Source of the DNA: Thermincola carboxydiphila
Lineage (GTDB): Bacteria > Bacillota > Thermincolia > Thermincolales > UBA2595
DNA length: 64,000 bases
NCBI GenBank assembly: GCA_016841045.1
Contig: JAENZX010000003.1
Location: 85,282-149,281 of the forward strand
Direction of reading: 5' to 3'
Below the pieces are notes generated by a model that saw only the letters and a list, made by a program, of their open reading frames with translations, had not been told where the DNA came from and did no database searches. Positions 25,579 through 34,426 of the stretch are shown here, piece after piece. Position 1 is the stretch's first letter, and every line of letters starts with the position of its first letter. Made by a program: the position numbers and the translations under genes.

Positions 25579-26649
25579 ATGAAAAATTATTATCAATTAA
25601 TAATAAACCCCGGTTCAACTTCAACTAAAATAGCTGTTTTTGAGAACGGTAAGCCTTTTTTTTCGGAAACATTACGTCACCAAAACGAGGATTTGGAGAA
25701 ATTAGGGAGAACTATTGAACAGTTAGAGTATCGTAAAAATCTTGTCATGGAAGCTTTGCAGAAAGCGGGGATAAAAACTGAAGAACTTGATGCAGTAGTA
25801 GGACGTGGAGGCCTCTTAAGGCCTATCCAGGGTGGGACATATATTGTAACTGATAGGATGGTCGCTGATTTAAAGGGTGAAAAAAGAGGTTCACATGCTT
25901 CTAATCTGGGTGGCCTAATTGCATACTCTATTGCAAAAAAACAGGGCATTCCTGCCTTCATTGTTGACCCCGTGAGTGTAGATGAATTGGACCCTCTAGC
26001 AAGAGTATCCGGTATGCCTGAAAATCCCAGAGAAAGTTTTTTTCATGCCCTTAACCAGAAAGCCATAGCTAGGCGTGCTGCTAATGATATGGGAAAAAAG
26101 TATGAAGAAGTTAACCTGATAGTTGCACATCTTGGAGGCGGCATAACAGTAGGTGCACACTTAAGAGGCAGGGTTGTTGATGTCAATAATGCCATACCGG
26201 GAGAAGGTCCTTTTACTCCAGAAAGAAGCGGTGGCGTTCCAGTGGGTAAACTTGTAGAAATGTGTTACAGCGGAAATTATTCCGAGGAAGAAATACGGAA
26301 AAAGCTTATGGGCAGGGGCGGTTTAGTAGCTTATCTGGGAACTAATGATGCTTTAAATGTTGAGAAGCTCATTCATGATGGGAGTGAAGAAGCTTTATTG
26401 ATTTATAAAGCTATGGGCTATCAGGTAGCTAAAGAAATCGGGGCTTGCAGTGCTGTTCTAAAAGGTAATGTGGATGCGGTAGCAATAACAGGCGGAGTGG
26501 CTCATAGTAAATTATTAGTTGGTTGGATAGAAGAAAGAGTCAGGTTTATCGCACCAATTTTGGTTTATCCCGGTGAAGAAGAAATGGACGCGCTGGCGGC
26601 AGGGGGACTTAGGGTTTTGAATGGCTCAGAGGAAGCCGCTATTTATTAA
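25579..26649 (+). CDS. buk: Butyrate kinase
   Basis: 356 aa ASKHA-fold acyl kinase. Landmarks are [17 protein letters not shown] (phosphate 1), [40 protein letters not shown] and [13 protein letters not shown]. It makes ATP and butyrate (or a branched-chain acid) from the acyl phosphate. ATG 25579 has GGAGGT seven bases upstream; an upstream TTG would include that site. It lies 76 bases after ptb with no terminator between, so the pair is one operon. Confidence 0.93.
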   Translation: MKNYYQLIINPGSTSTKIAVFENGKPFFSETLRHQNEDLEKLGRTIEQLEYRKNLVMEALQKAGIKTEELDAVVGRGGLLRPIQGGTYIVTDRMVADLKGEKRGSHASNLGGLIAYSIAKKQGIPAFIVDPVSVDELDPLARVSGMPENPRESFFHALNQKAIARRAANDMGKKYEEVNLIVAHLGGGITVGAHLRGRVVDVNNAIPGEGPFTPERSGGVPVGKLVEMCYSGNYSEEEIRKKLMGRGGLVAYLGTNDALNVEKLIHDGSEEALLIYKAMGYQVAKEIGACSAVLKGNVDAVAITGGVAHSKLLVGWIEERVRFIAPILVYPGEEEMDALAAGGLRVLNGSEEAAIY

Positions 26650-26719
26650 TATTTAACGGGCCTAAATTGAATAGTTTTGTCGTATTATATTACAACCAAT
26701 GTTGGAGGGATGGATGCAT

Positions 26720-26932
26720 ATGTTCTTCTGGTCTGTTAAGAAGAAGACTGTGAAAGAATTGAGAAAAAATAAATCCATGACTGCCAGGGAACTTGCCCAA
26801 AAACTAAAACTTGATACCGGAGAAATACTGAAAATTGACCAAATGAGGCTCAGGGATGTCCCAGAACCTTTGCAGGCACTAATTACGCCGGTGTTAACTG
26901 AAGATGAAACAGATAAAATTCCATGGCTCTAA
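26720..26932 (+). CDS. Small conserved helix-turn-helix-like protein
   Basis: 70 aa, unrecognised at family level. After a hydrophobic start MFFWSVKKK it contains a helix pair TARELAQKLKLDTGEILKID that looks like a small HTH, and an acidic tail ending DKIPWL. ATG 26720 lies ten bases after GGAGGG; ATG 26714 would be too close and 26699 precedes the site. It stands alone between buk and the M20 peptidase, and could be a small regulator. Confidence 0.55.
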   Translation: MFFWSVKKKTVKELRKNKSMTARELAQKLKLDTGEILKIDQMRLRDVPEPLQALITPVLTEDETDKIPWL

Positions 26933-27028
26933 ATGCGTAATTAATATATAAATACTGTTTTAGCTCTAGAATGAAGGATATAATGATATTAGATAGATTT
27001 TTAGACTACCGCTTTACGGGAGGTTTGG

Positions 27029-28168
27029 ATGGTAAATAAGGAACGAATTCTGGAAGAGTTCTTAAGGCTGGTAAAAATAGATTCACCTTCTCTTCACGAA
27101 AGAGACATAGCTGATTATCTAATTAGAAAAATGAACGACATGGGTCTTGAAGTCGTTGAAGATGAGGCCGGTAAGTCCATTGGAAATATCAGTGGGAGGG
27201 AAACAGGTAATATCATTGCAACTTTTAGAGGCAATATTCCTGATGCCCCCACCCTGCTTTTTTCAGCGCATATGGATACAGTTGAGCCTGGTAGAGGTGT
27301 GAAACCTGTCATCAAAGACGACACTGTTTATTCCGATGGAACTACCATTTTAGGCTCTGATGACAAAGCTGGGATTGCTGCGGTACTTGAGGTTGTTCAG
27401 ATAATCAGAGATGAGAAGTTACCACATGGAGATATTGAGATAGTTTTTACGGTTGCCGAAGAAGGAGGGTTACGGGGGTCTAAAAACCTCGACAGAAAGA
27501 GATTAAAGGCCTTGTACGGATTTGTTCTTGATTGTGACGGATCAGCTGGAACAATAATTACCAAAGCCCCATCACAATACAGGATTATAGCAAGTATTGT
27601 TGGGAAGGCAGCCCATGCCGGTATTAGCCCAGAGGAAGGTGTTAATGCCATATATGTAGCTTCTACTGCGATTTCAAAGATGCAGTTAGGCAGGATTGAT
27701 GACGAGACTACCACTAACATTGGGGTAATTCAGGGCGGTAAAGCCACTAATATAATTCCCGAACTTGTGAATATAGAAGGGGAAACCAGGAGTATAGATC
27801 CCGATAAACTTGAAGAACAGACCAGCAGGATTGTCAAAACATTGGAAGATGTTGCCGGAGAAATGGGGGCAAAAGCCATGGTAAAGACAGAACTTTTGTA
27901 TCCAAGACTTAAGCTCGAGGATTCAGAAAAGGCAGTTTCTCTGGCTGTTAAAGCTGCTGAAATATTGGGGCTTAAACCTAAGCTGGTTAGTACAGGCGGC
28001 GGCAGTGATGCCAATATTTTCAATGGATATGGCATTCCTACGGTGAACTTAGGGATAGGAATGAATAAGGTGCATTCAACAGAAGAATTTATCAGAATAG
28101 AGGATCTGGTATTAAACGCAAGATATGTTCTGGAGATTATCAAGGTGGCTTCACAAGTGCATGTCTAG
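27029..28168 (+). CDS. M20 family metallopeptidase, PepT-like
   Basis: 379 aa. Zinc-ligand motifs of M20 enzymes are visible: FSAHMDTVEPG (His-x-Asp), TTILGSDDKAGIAAVLE (bridging Asp), VFTVAEEGGLRGS (catalytic Glu-Glu), FVLDCDGSAG and a late His in NKVHSTEEFI. The dimerisation domain carries GKAAHAGISPEEGVNA. The family contains tripeptidase T-like and carboxypeptidase-like enzymes, so the exact substrate is not determined. ATG 27029 has GGGAGGT upstream. A TATAAT within ATGAAGGATATAATGA (26973) precedes it, the same 16 bases seen before dctP. Confidence 0.88.
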   Translation: MVNKERILEEFLRLVKIDSPSLHERDIADYLIRKMNDMGLEVVEDEAGKSIGNISGRETGNIIATFRGNIPDAPTLLFSAHMDTVEPGRGVKPVIKDDTVYSDGTTILGSDDKAGIAAVLEVVQIIRDEKLPHGDIEIVFTVAEEGGLRGSKNLDRKRLKALYGFVLDCDGSAGTIITKAPSQYRIIASIVGKAAHAGISPEEGVNAIYVASTAISKMQLGRIDDETTTNIGVIQGGKATNIIPELVNIEGETRSIDPDKLEEQTSRIVKTLEDVAGEMGAKAMVKTELLYPRLKLEDSEKAVSLAVKAAEILGLKPKLVSTGGGSDANIFNGYGIPTVNLGIGMNKVHSTEEFIRIEDLVLNARYVLEIIKVASQVHV

Positions 28169-28209
28169 CAGTTTTATTTAATAACGGTTTATGTGATGGG
28201 GGATCAAAT

Positions 28210-29289
28210 ATGATAAGGATTCGGCAAGGCGAAGTTATGGAAATCATAAGCAGTACCAGGGGAGTCACCGAAATAACGGTGAAGGTGGACGGAAACACCG
28301 AAAAAGCTGTCAATTATGACTTTTTAACTGGGTCAGTAGAGGTTGGGCATAAGGTTTCTCTTAATACAACAGCACTACACAAAGCCTTAGGAAGCGGCGG
28401 ATTTCACTTTGTGATGGCCAACCACAGTGTTTATTCAACAGAAGTTGAAGAACTGGGTCATATTATGAAACTGCGTTACACACCCTGCCAGGTAAAATGT
28501 TTTTCTGTGGAAGAAGAGTTAAACCCCAATCGGGCAAAAATAGAAGATTTCGTATCATTAAAGGGAACACCGGTTATCGTAGGGACCTTACATAGCATGC
28601 TTGCGGCTGCGGCAGCCGGCGTGAAAGCCGCAAGCGGCGGTAAGCTCAAAATTGCTTATGTAATGACTGACGGTGCTGCTCTACCTATACAATTTAGTAA
28701 AACTGTTGCTGAATTAAAGGAAAAAGGCTTGATTGACGCTACAGTTACAATTGGACATGCTTTTGGAGGAGACTTTGAGGCGGTTAATATATATACCGGT
28801 CTTATAGCCGCCAAGGAAGCTGCGGGAGCAGATGTAATTATCGTAACCATGGGCCCCGGAATTGTTGGCACCGGGACAAAATATGGATTTACTGGAGTCG
28901 AACAAGGGGAAATAATTAATGCTATTAATATCCTTGGGGGAAAGGCTGTTGCAATTCCCAGGATAAGTTTTGCTGACAGCCGTGAACGTCATACAGGCAT
29001 CAGTCACCATACAATAACAGCACTTACAAAAATTGCCCTCAGTAAATGTACAGTAGTTTTGCCTGTAATGGATCCTGCCAAGGATAATTATGTTGAAAAA
29101 CAGTTATTAAAGTCAGGGGTAACACTTGAACATAAAGTGGTGAAAGAAAATGGTGAACCTGGCCTAATTTATATGCTGGAAAAAAACATTGTAGTTACAA
29201 CTATGGGTCGCAACCTAAGCCAGGATAAAGAGTTTTTCCTTGCCGCGTGTGCGGCAGGAATTTTTGCCTGCAGATACGTTGTGTTTTAA
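28210..29289 (+). CDS. DUF3866 family protein
   Basis: 359 aa protein of a family conserved next to sporulation loci in Firmicutes and in actinobacteria; no biochemical role is established. The N-terminus is a small beta-rich domain (IRIRQGEVMEIISSTRGVTEITVKVDG). The larger C-terminal part has VIVGTLHSMLAAAAAGVKAA, VIIVTMGPGIVGTGTKYGFTG and ISHHTITALTKIAL. The glycine-rich loops suggest nucleotide or phosphate binding, which is inference. ATG 28210 has GGGGGATC upstream. A terminator-like hairpin is encoded inside its last 60 bases. Confidence 0.8.
   Translation: MIRIRQGEVMEIISSTRGVTEITVKVDGNTEKAVNYDFLTGSVEVGHKVSLNTTALHKALGSGGFHFVMANHSVYSTEVEELGHIMKLRYTPCQVKCFSVEEELNPNRAKIEDFVSLKGTPVIVGTLHSMLAAAAAGVKAASGGKLKIAYVMTDGAALPIQFSKTVAELKEKGLIDATVTIGHAFGGDFEAVNIYTGLIAAKEAAGADVIIVTMGPGIVGTGTKYGFTGVEQGEIINAINILGGKAVAIPRISFADSRERHTGISHHTITALTKIALSKCTVVLPVMDPAKDNYVEKQLLKSGVTLEHKVVKENGEPGLIYMLEKNIVVTTMGRNLSQDKEFFLAACAAGIFACRYVVF
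29234..29266 (+). terminator. Terminator-like hairpin inside the 3' end of the DUF3866 gene
   Basis: TTCCTTGCCGC and GCGGCAGGAA pair around GTGT (one bulged T) and are followed by TTTTTG. The structure lies about 25 bases before the stop codon, so terminating there would truncate the message. It may act mainly in the opposite direction or as a 3' stabiliser. Confidence 0.4.
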
Positions 29290-29305
29290 AAAGGGTATTT
29301 GTATC

Positions 29306-29446
29306 TCAATTGCCGCCTGGCCTTTTATTCTTCAATAGTTCAATTAATGTTTCATACTTACGGGAGTGTTCCGCTAGTCTAAGTCTTACCTGAGATACGG
29401 TTCCTGCCATATATAGTCCATTTTTGTATATAATCTCTGTCAACAT
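29306..29446 (-). CDS. mciZ: MciZ-like small FtsZ inhibitor
   Basis: 46 aa, reading MLTEIIYKNGLYMAGTVSQV and then RLRLAEHSRKYETLIELLKN. Compared by memory with the 40-aa B. subtilis MciZ (KGVVLVGKAWEIRAKLKEYG then RTFQ), it keeps the order G-x-x-aliphatic-x-G-x-x-x-E/Q-I/V-R-x-basic-L-x-E-aromatic-small-R-x-aromatic. MciZ binds FtsZ and blocks Z-ring assembly in the mother cell during sporulation. ATG at 29446 has GGAGGG six bases upstream. Synteny agrees: in Bacillus mciZ also lies near spoIIM, xerD and dacF. It is divergent from the EndoQ-like gene. It is easily missed because of length. Confidence 0.72.
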   Translation of the reverse strand: MLTEIIYKNGLYMAGTVSQVRLRLAEHSRKYETLIELLKNKRPGGN

Positions 29447-29536
29447 AAAAAACCCTCCATCTTTTCCAGAATAACTAAATTTCAGTCAGATTACTCTAGT
29501 ATACGCCTGTTCAAAAAAATTATACCGGGAGGTTTT

Positions 29537-30760
29537 ATGAAACAGTTTTTTGCAGACCTTCACGTGCATATCGGTAGGGCCAAAGGCCAGCCGGTTAAAA
29601 TTACTGCTGCCAGAACTCTCACTGTGGCAAACATCCTGGAGGAGTGTATTGTCCGAAAGGGAATCGATATTGTTGGCATTGTTGATGCGTCCTCCCCACA
29701 TGTACAACACGACTTGGACCTGCTTATCGAGTCTGGACATCTCAGGCAATTGGAAGAAGGCGGACTATGTTATAAAAATTTAGTAACTCTTATACTGGGT
29801 GGAGAGGTCGAAACAACGGACTGGGTTAGAGGACAGGAAGGTGTCAAGGCTCGAAGTGCCCACTGCCTATGCTATTTTCCGTTTCTTGATAACATAAAAA
29901 AGTTCACCCAAGAACTGTCGGTTCCAGGCAGAGTAAAAAACCCAGGTTTAAGTTCACAAAAGGCTAACCTTACTATGCAGGGTTTATGGGAGATTAGCGA
30001 TAGTCTTGGTGGGATTATGATTCCTGCCCATGCCTTCACTCCTCATAAAGGTGTATATGGAAGCTGTGTAAGGAGTATATCCGAAATTTTGTCTCCCAGA
30101 GCGTGGGAATCAGTACCTGCAATAGAACTGGGTTTAAGTTCCGATTCCTTTTATGCTGACTTAATTTCTGAATTATCGGAAAAGAGCTTTGTCAGCAATT
30201 CAGACGCACATTCTCTGCCAAAAATCGGTAGGGAATATAACATTATAATGATGGAAGAACCAAATTTCAAAGAAATGGTTATGGCTTTAAGAAGGGTAGA
30301 AGGACGGGCAGTAATCGGAAATTTTGGTTTTGATCCAAAACTGGGAAAGTATCACCGAACCTATTGCGAAGAATGCCACTTTACAGTCGATAAAACTCCG
30401 CCAATATTTGCCTGCAGCAAGTGTGGTACAAAAGCCGATGGACGAAAAGTAATTATGGGTGTCCTGGACCGGATATATCAGATAAGAGACAACTGCACAC
30501 CAACTCAACCTGACCACAGACCGGAATACAGGCACCAAATACCGCTAATGAACCTGCCCGGAATTGGCAAAAGAACTATGGATAAACTGCTCGAACAGCA
30601 CACTGAAATGCAAATACTTCATCAATTAAATAAACAACAGTTGGTCGGAATCGTTGGTGGTAAAACCGCAGATATAATTATCCGAGCCAGGGAAGGAAAG
30701 CTAAAAGTAGAAGCCGGAGGCGGCGGGCATTATGGCAGGGTTAAGTTAACGGAAAATTAA
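29537..30760 (+). CDS. Endonuclease Q-like PHP-domain nuclease (TIGR00375 family, YqxK-like)
   Basis: 407 aa. The N-terminal PHP metal site begins FFADLHVHIGRAKG (7-13), with GIVDASSPHV, IPAHAFTPHKGVYG and FVSNSDAHSLPKIGRE completing the histidine/aspartate set. A zinc-ribbon-like segment follows (YCEECHFT and CSKCGTKADGR), then helix-hairpin-helix sequence PLMNLPGIGKRTMDKLLEQ. This is the layout of EndoQ, first described in Thermococcales, which cuts 5' of uracil, hypoxanthine and AP sites. The Firmicute orthologue is YqxK. ATG 29537 has GGGAGG upstream. A strong terminator follows. Confidence 0.85.
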   Translation: MKQFFADLHVHIGRAKGQPVKITAARTLTVANILEECIVRKGIDIVGIVDASSPHVQHDLDLLIESGHLRQLEEGGLCYKNLVTLILGGEVETTDWVRGQEGVKARSAHCLCYFPFLDNIKKFTQELSVPGRVKNPGLSSQKANLTMQGLWEISDSLGGIMIPAHAFTPHKGVYGSCVRSISEILSPRAWESVPAIELGLSSDSFYADLISELSEKSFVSNSDAHSLPKIGREYNIIMMEEPNFKEMVMALRRVEGRAVIGNFGFDPKLGKYHRTYCEECHFTVDKTPPIFACSKCGTKADGRKVIMGVLDRIYQIRDNCTPTQPDHRPEYRHQIPLMNLPGIGKRTMDKLLEQHTEMQILHQLNKQQLVGIVGGKTADIIIRAREGKLKVEAGGGGHYGRVKLTEN

Positions 30761-30780
30761 AATGCAAAAAAAGCCATGCA

Positions 30781-30824
30781 AGAGAGTAACTAATCAGTCT
30801 AATTTAGTTATTCTCTTTTTTTTT
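30781..30824 (+). terminator. Terminator after the EndoQ-like gene
   Basis: AGAGAGTAACTAA pairs with TTAGTTATTCTCT (one mismatch) and is followed by nine T residues. Confidence 0.88.
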
Positions 30825-30870
30825 ACTCAAAATGAATCAGTTTCACTGTAGTTAAATTTTCTTCTTTTAT

Positions 30871-31051
30871 TAAAAACGCAAAGGTGCTCACGGGCACTTC
30901 TCAATGGTCTGAGGTCGCAAAGGACACAGAGAAGAATTGCCAACACCAACTTAATTTCTCTATCCAGGTAGCAGTGTTACTTTTGTCAAACAATCATTTA
31001 ATGTTTTTTCAGATTGTTAGTATTTTAATTTTAGTTTGGGAAGAAGGCAAT
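30871..31051. repeat. Diverged intergenic repeat, copy A
   Basis: About 180 noncoding bases that recur at 31171-31352. Shared blocks include CTCACGGGCACT, GGTCTGAGG, CTATCCAGGTAGCAGTG, TTTGTCAAACAATCATTTAA and GGGAAGAAGGC. The left part contains a degraded CGCAAAGG...CACAGAGAAG motif related to the widespread ACGCAGAG-type intergenic sequences. Short ORFs here are not credible. Confidence 0.7.
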
Positions 31052-31170
31052 AAGTTGGGTAAGCACTAACTCTTTGCGTACTCTGCGATCCTCTTCTTAA
31101 GCCCAAAATGAATCAATTCACCTTTGCGGTTCAATCTTTTCTTTTTATCCTTAAGGCTAAAGGGAAAAAA

Positions 31171-31352
31171 CATTAACCGCAGAGGTCTCACGGGCACTGC
31201 TCAAGGGTCTGAGGGACGCAAAGGCCGCAGAGAGAAACTGCCAACGCTAACTTATTTTTTCTATCCAGGTAGCAGTGGTATTTTTGTCAAACAATCATTT
31301 AAAGGGTTTTTTAAATTGTTAAATTTTAAATTTATATTTGGGAAGAAGGCAT
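31171..31352. repeat. Diverged intergenic repeat, copy B
   Basis: A direct-orientation partner of copy A about 300 bases upstream, with the same blocks in the same order and many point differences. It begins CATTAACCGCAGAGG and includes ACGCAAAGGCCGCAGAGAG. Between A and B, 31065-31140 carries an opposite-strand version (TTTGCGTACTCTGCGATCC). The whole 30761-31466 gap appears to be repeat debris without genes. Confidence 0.7.
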
Positions 31353-31466
31353 AATTATTAGTGAAATAGTTGTTTCAAAATGACATAAATATAGTAATAG
31401 TTAGGGAAGAAGATAAATGGTAAGGAAAGCACTACACATAACACTTTAAAGAAACAGGTGAGTTAT

Positions 31467-32135
31467 TTGGGAAAAGTATTTTTAACTGTTAATGCTTCGG
31501 GGGCTGCGGAAGCCGCTAAAAGAGGGGATGTCGTAATAATAGTAGATATTATTGATATGTCTACAACTCTTGAAGCAGTGCTGGATGCGGGAGCATTTCG
31601 CGTCTTTGGTGCCAGCCCTGCGGGATGTAGAGCGCCGGTGGTGTTAAACCCAGAGGAAATTGGAAGAATTGCCGGATTGCTTGCGGTACGGGAAAATAAA
31701 AAGCTGGTTATCATCTCAGAACCAAGAGTGGGCACAACTGATGAAAGAAAAATACGTTCAGCACCGGTAATCAAAGGCGTTGAAGTCTCAGGAGCACATA
31801 TTGAAGCAGTTTACCCCAATGCCGGCTCTGAAATTACCAAACTGGCAGATTTCAAGGATAAGATTGTTATTGCGGTCACTGATACAGGAGGAGTAGCTTT
31901 TGATGCCGCTTTTACCGCAGGAGCGCCCGTTATCTTAACAGGAACCATTGCCAGGACAATGTCAAAAAAAGGGTTTGCACCTGCGAGAGCTGCGGCCCGA
32001 AGGGCCATCCAAGCAGCAAAAGCAATAGGAACTGGAATTACTATTGTAGCAGCCAGTGTCAATTCACTGGAAGATATACTGGCAGCGGAGTGTATTATGA
32101 AGCTGATAGTGGAAGAGGGATTCATAGGGATATAG
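31467..32135 (+). CDS. ComB-like protein (2-phosphosulfolactate phosphatase fold), uncertain
   Basis: 222 aa. The N-terminal RGDVVIIVDIIDMSTTLEAVLDAGA resembles the VVIDVLRATTT opening of the ComB family. Glycine-rich strands KIVIAVTDTGGVAFDAAFTAGA and GTGITIVAASVN fit the same alpha/beta fold. The strict ComB residues cannot all be matched by eye, so the reaction is not assigned. TTG 31467 lies six bases after AGGTGA; the GTG at 31458 overlaps that site. It precedes an inverted-repeat element and spoIIM. Confidence 0.55.
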   Translation: MGKVFLTVNASGAAEAAKRGDVVIIVDIIDMSTTLEAVLDAGAFRVFGASPAGCRAPVVLNPEEIGRIAGLLAVRENKKLVIISEPRVGTTDERKIRSAPVIKGVEVSGAHIEAVYPNAGSEITKLADFKDKIVIAVTDTGGVAFDAAFTAGAPVILTGTIARTMSKKGFAPARAAARRAIQAAKAIGTGITIVAASVNSLEDILAAECIMKLIVEEGFIGI

Positions 32136-32253
32136 TGGAGAGTGGGAGTGGGGAGTGTAAAAAAACTAAAGGGGCTGTGCAGCAGCTTTAGTTAATAGGA
32201 CTGCTGGTATCTCCGCCCGAATAACCTCCATTCCCCACTCCTCACTCTTCACT
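32134..32253. repeat. Imperfect inverted-repeat element with GAGTGGGGAGTG-type ends
   Basis: GTGGAGAGTGGGAGTGGGGAGTG at the left is nearly complementary to CATTCCCCACTCCTCACTCTTCAC at the right. Between them ACTAAAG-GCTG and CAGC-CTTTAGT make a second hairpin. The size and shape are those of a small palindromic (MITE-like) element. The spoIIM start is 66 bases downstream, and no promoter is obvious in the flank. Confidence 0.6.
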
Positions 32254-32318
32254 AATTTTTCACGCATAAACTACCCTGACAGGCCATACATTTTATAAGG
32301 GGACAAAGGGGTGATAAA

Positions 32319-32951
32319 ATGCGGTTTTGGGTGCGTCAGATTTTGACGGAATATTTTAAACAAAAATGGTTGATGTTTTTGTTTATTACAGTGTTCTTTT
32401 GTATGGGCATTATTTTTGGGGCCTTTGCAGTAAAGACAATGAATGCGGATCAGGCTGATCATTTATCCGGTTATTTCAACGGTTTTTTGGAAAAAGTAAC
32501 GACGACCTCTTTAAGTGAACAAATTTATTTCAGACAAAATGTTCTTCATAATTTATACATAATGGGCGCGCTTTTTTTACTGGGTTTTACGGTTGTGGGT
32601 ATACCATTCATATTAATTACTGTCTTTTCACGGGGGTTTATCCTTGGCTTTACTATAGGTTTTTTAGTTAAGGAGAAGGCTGTAAAAGGCTTTGCCTTTG
32701 CACTAGTATCAATGTTTCCTCACAATATTATTGTCATCCCGACAGTCATTATTGGCGGTGTTACTGCCCTTTCCTTTTCAGTTATGCTCTTAAAGAGACG
32801 GTTTACGGTACGAAATCAGGGTTTTAGGGGAAGCGTTGTTTCCTATGCTGCAGTGATGGGTATCCTTTGTTTGCTCACCGGAGCAGCCGGTCTAATAGAA
32901 ACATATCTTACTCCTGTTATAGTTAAGACTGCCGCTGTTTACCTGAGGTAA
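32319..32951 (+). CDS. spoIIM: Stage II sporulation protein M
   Basis: 210 aa with a cytoplasmic start (MRFWVRQILTEYFKQKW) and about five membrane helices: LMFLFITVFFCMGIIFGAF, IMGALFLLGFTVVGIPFILIT, GFILGFTIGFLV, IIVIPTVIIGGVTALSF and YAAVMGILCLLTGAAGLI. SpoIIM is part of the SpoIIDMP machine that thins septal peptidoglycan during engulfment. ATG 32319 follows AAAGGGGTG. Its place ahead of the xerD-deoB-spoIIA region matches Bacillus and clostridia. Confidence 0.9.
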   Translation: MRFWVRQILTEYFKQKWLMFLFITVFFCMGIIFGAFAVKTMNADQADHLSGYFNGFLEKVTTTSLSEQIYFRQNVLHNLYIMGALFLLGFTVVGIPFILITVFSRGFILGFTIGFLVKEKAVKGFAFALVSMFPHNIIVIPTVIIGGVTALSFSVMLLKRRFTVRNQGFRGSVVSYAAVMGILCLLTGAAGLIETYLTPVIVKTAAVYLR

Positions 32952-33055
32952 GCTGAGAGTCAAAAAAATAAAATAATTATCTGCTGCATATTGGAGTATT
33001 CGCCTGGAAAACCTTTGAGTATGGAATAGAAATAATTACTCGGAGGTTTATCTTT

Positions 33056-34339
33056 ATGTGTGCAGCAAAAAAAAATAGTGAACCAAAAATTGATTTCAAG
33101 AAACATATAGACGAATTGGTAACCAAAGCCTCCCGTGCTGCTGAGGAATATCTTAGCTTTTCTCAGGAACAGGTTGATGCCATTGTAAAAGCAATGGCTT
33201 TAGCGGGGTTGGACCATCATATGGAACTAGCCAAAATGGCCGTAGAAGAAACCGGAAGAGGCGTCTATGAAGATAAGATAACCAAGAACATGTTTGCTGC
33301 TGAGTCTGTATATCACAGCATTAAATACCACAAAACGGTTGGTATAATCCATGAAAATGAGGAAGAAGATTACATGGAAGTTGCTGAACCTGTGGGCGTT
33401 ATCGCCGGGCTAACTCCTGTAACAAACCCAACTTCAACTACCATGTTTAAATCATTGATTACTGCAAAAACACGAAACCCAATTATTTTCGGATTTCATC
33501 CCGGTGCTCAAAATTGTAGTGCTGCTGCCGCCGAAATAATGCTGAGGGCCGCAGTAGAAGCGGGAGCTCCCGAAAACTGCATATCATGGATTCAGTATCC
33601 CTCTATAGATGCAACAAGTTATCTGATGGCTCATCCGGGTGTGGCAACGATTCTGGCTACCGGCGGGTCATCGATGGTGAAGGCAGCATACAGCACAGGA
33701 AAACCGGCACTTGGGGTAGGGCCTGGTAATGTGCCCTGTTATATTGAAAAAAGTGCTGATATAACCAGGGCCGTCACCGATTTAATTCTGAGCAAGACCT
33801 TTGATAATGGGATGATTTGTGCGTCAGAACAAGCTGTAATCATTGACAGGGATATAGCAGAGAATACTAAATGGCTGATGAAAGAATTTGGCTGTTACTT
33901 CCTTAACCCAGATGAAGTGAGAGCAGTGGAAATAATGGCAACATGTGAAGAGTCGTGTTCACTAAATGCTGATATAGTTGGCCGCTCGGCGGAGGAAATA
34001 GCCCGTTTGGCAGGATTTCAAGTTCCTCCTAATACCAAAATGCTTGTCGCCGAGCTTGCGGGGGTAGGACCTAATTACCCGTTATCGAGAGAAAAGCTCA
34101 GCCCGGTTTTGGCGTGTTATGTAGTTGATGATTACCGTGAGGGAATAAGAGTTGCCGAACAGATGGTAGAATTCGGAGGGCTGGGGCACTCTGCGGTAAT
34201 TCATTCAGCAAATGAGGATATAGTACGTGAATTTTCTGCTCTGATCAGAGTAGGACGGATAATCGTGAATGCGCCGGCAACCCATGGAGTCATTAGGGAG
34301 CTTTACAATACCAATATGCCTTATCTTACTTTGGACTGA
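33056..34339 (+). CDS. CoA-acylating acetaldehyde dehydrogenase, N-terminal half of a split AdhE
   Basis: 427 aa, colinear with the aldehyde dehydrogenase half of AdhE. It has [58 protein letters not shown] and the catalytic Cys255 in [11 protein letters not shown]. It converts acyl-CoA to aldehyde with NADH. The protein ends at MPYLTLD and TGA (34337-34339), exactly where fused AdhE proteins read SLTLGCGSWGG. The same frame then runs, after a second stop (TAA 34343-34345), into the linker NSTTSNVRA and the alcohol dehydrogenase half. The start ATG 33056 follows CGGAGG. The enzyme half looks intact and probably functional. Confidence 0.9.
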   Translation: MCAAKKNSEPKIDFKKHIDELVTKASRAAEEYLSFSQEQVDAIVKAMALAGLDHHMELAKMAVEETGRGVYEDKITKNMFAAESVYHSIKYHKTVGIIHENEEEDYMEVAEPVGVIAGLTPVTNPTSTTMFKSLITAKTRNPIIFGFHPGAQNCSAAAAEIMLRAAVEAGAPENCISWIQYPSIDATSYLMAHPGVATILATGGSSMVKAAYSTGKPALGVGPGNVPCYIEKSADITRAVTDLILSKTFDNGMICASEQAVIIDRDIAENTKWLMKEFGCYFLNPDEVRAVEIMATCEESCSLNADIVGRSAEEIARLAGFQVPPNTKMLVAELAGVGPNYPLSREKLSPVLACYVVDDYREGIRVAEQMVEFGGLGHSAVIHSANEDIVREFSALIRVGRIIVNAPATHGVIRELYNTNMPYLTLD

Positions 34340-34426
34340 GGTTAAAAGGAACATAACTCGACTACCTCCAATGTCAGAGCCATGAATCTAATAAATGATA
34401 AAAGAGTAGCTAAAAGAAGGGTAAAG

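Noticed and set aside
34337-34345. TGA in adhE aligned with the conserved Cys of LTLGCG, as a possible selenocysteine codon
   Set aside because: A second in-frame stop (TAA) follows one codon later, so recoding would add only two residues. No SECIS-like hairpin directly follows.
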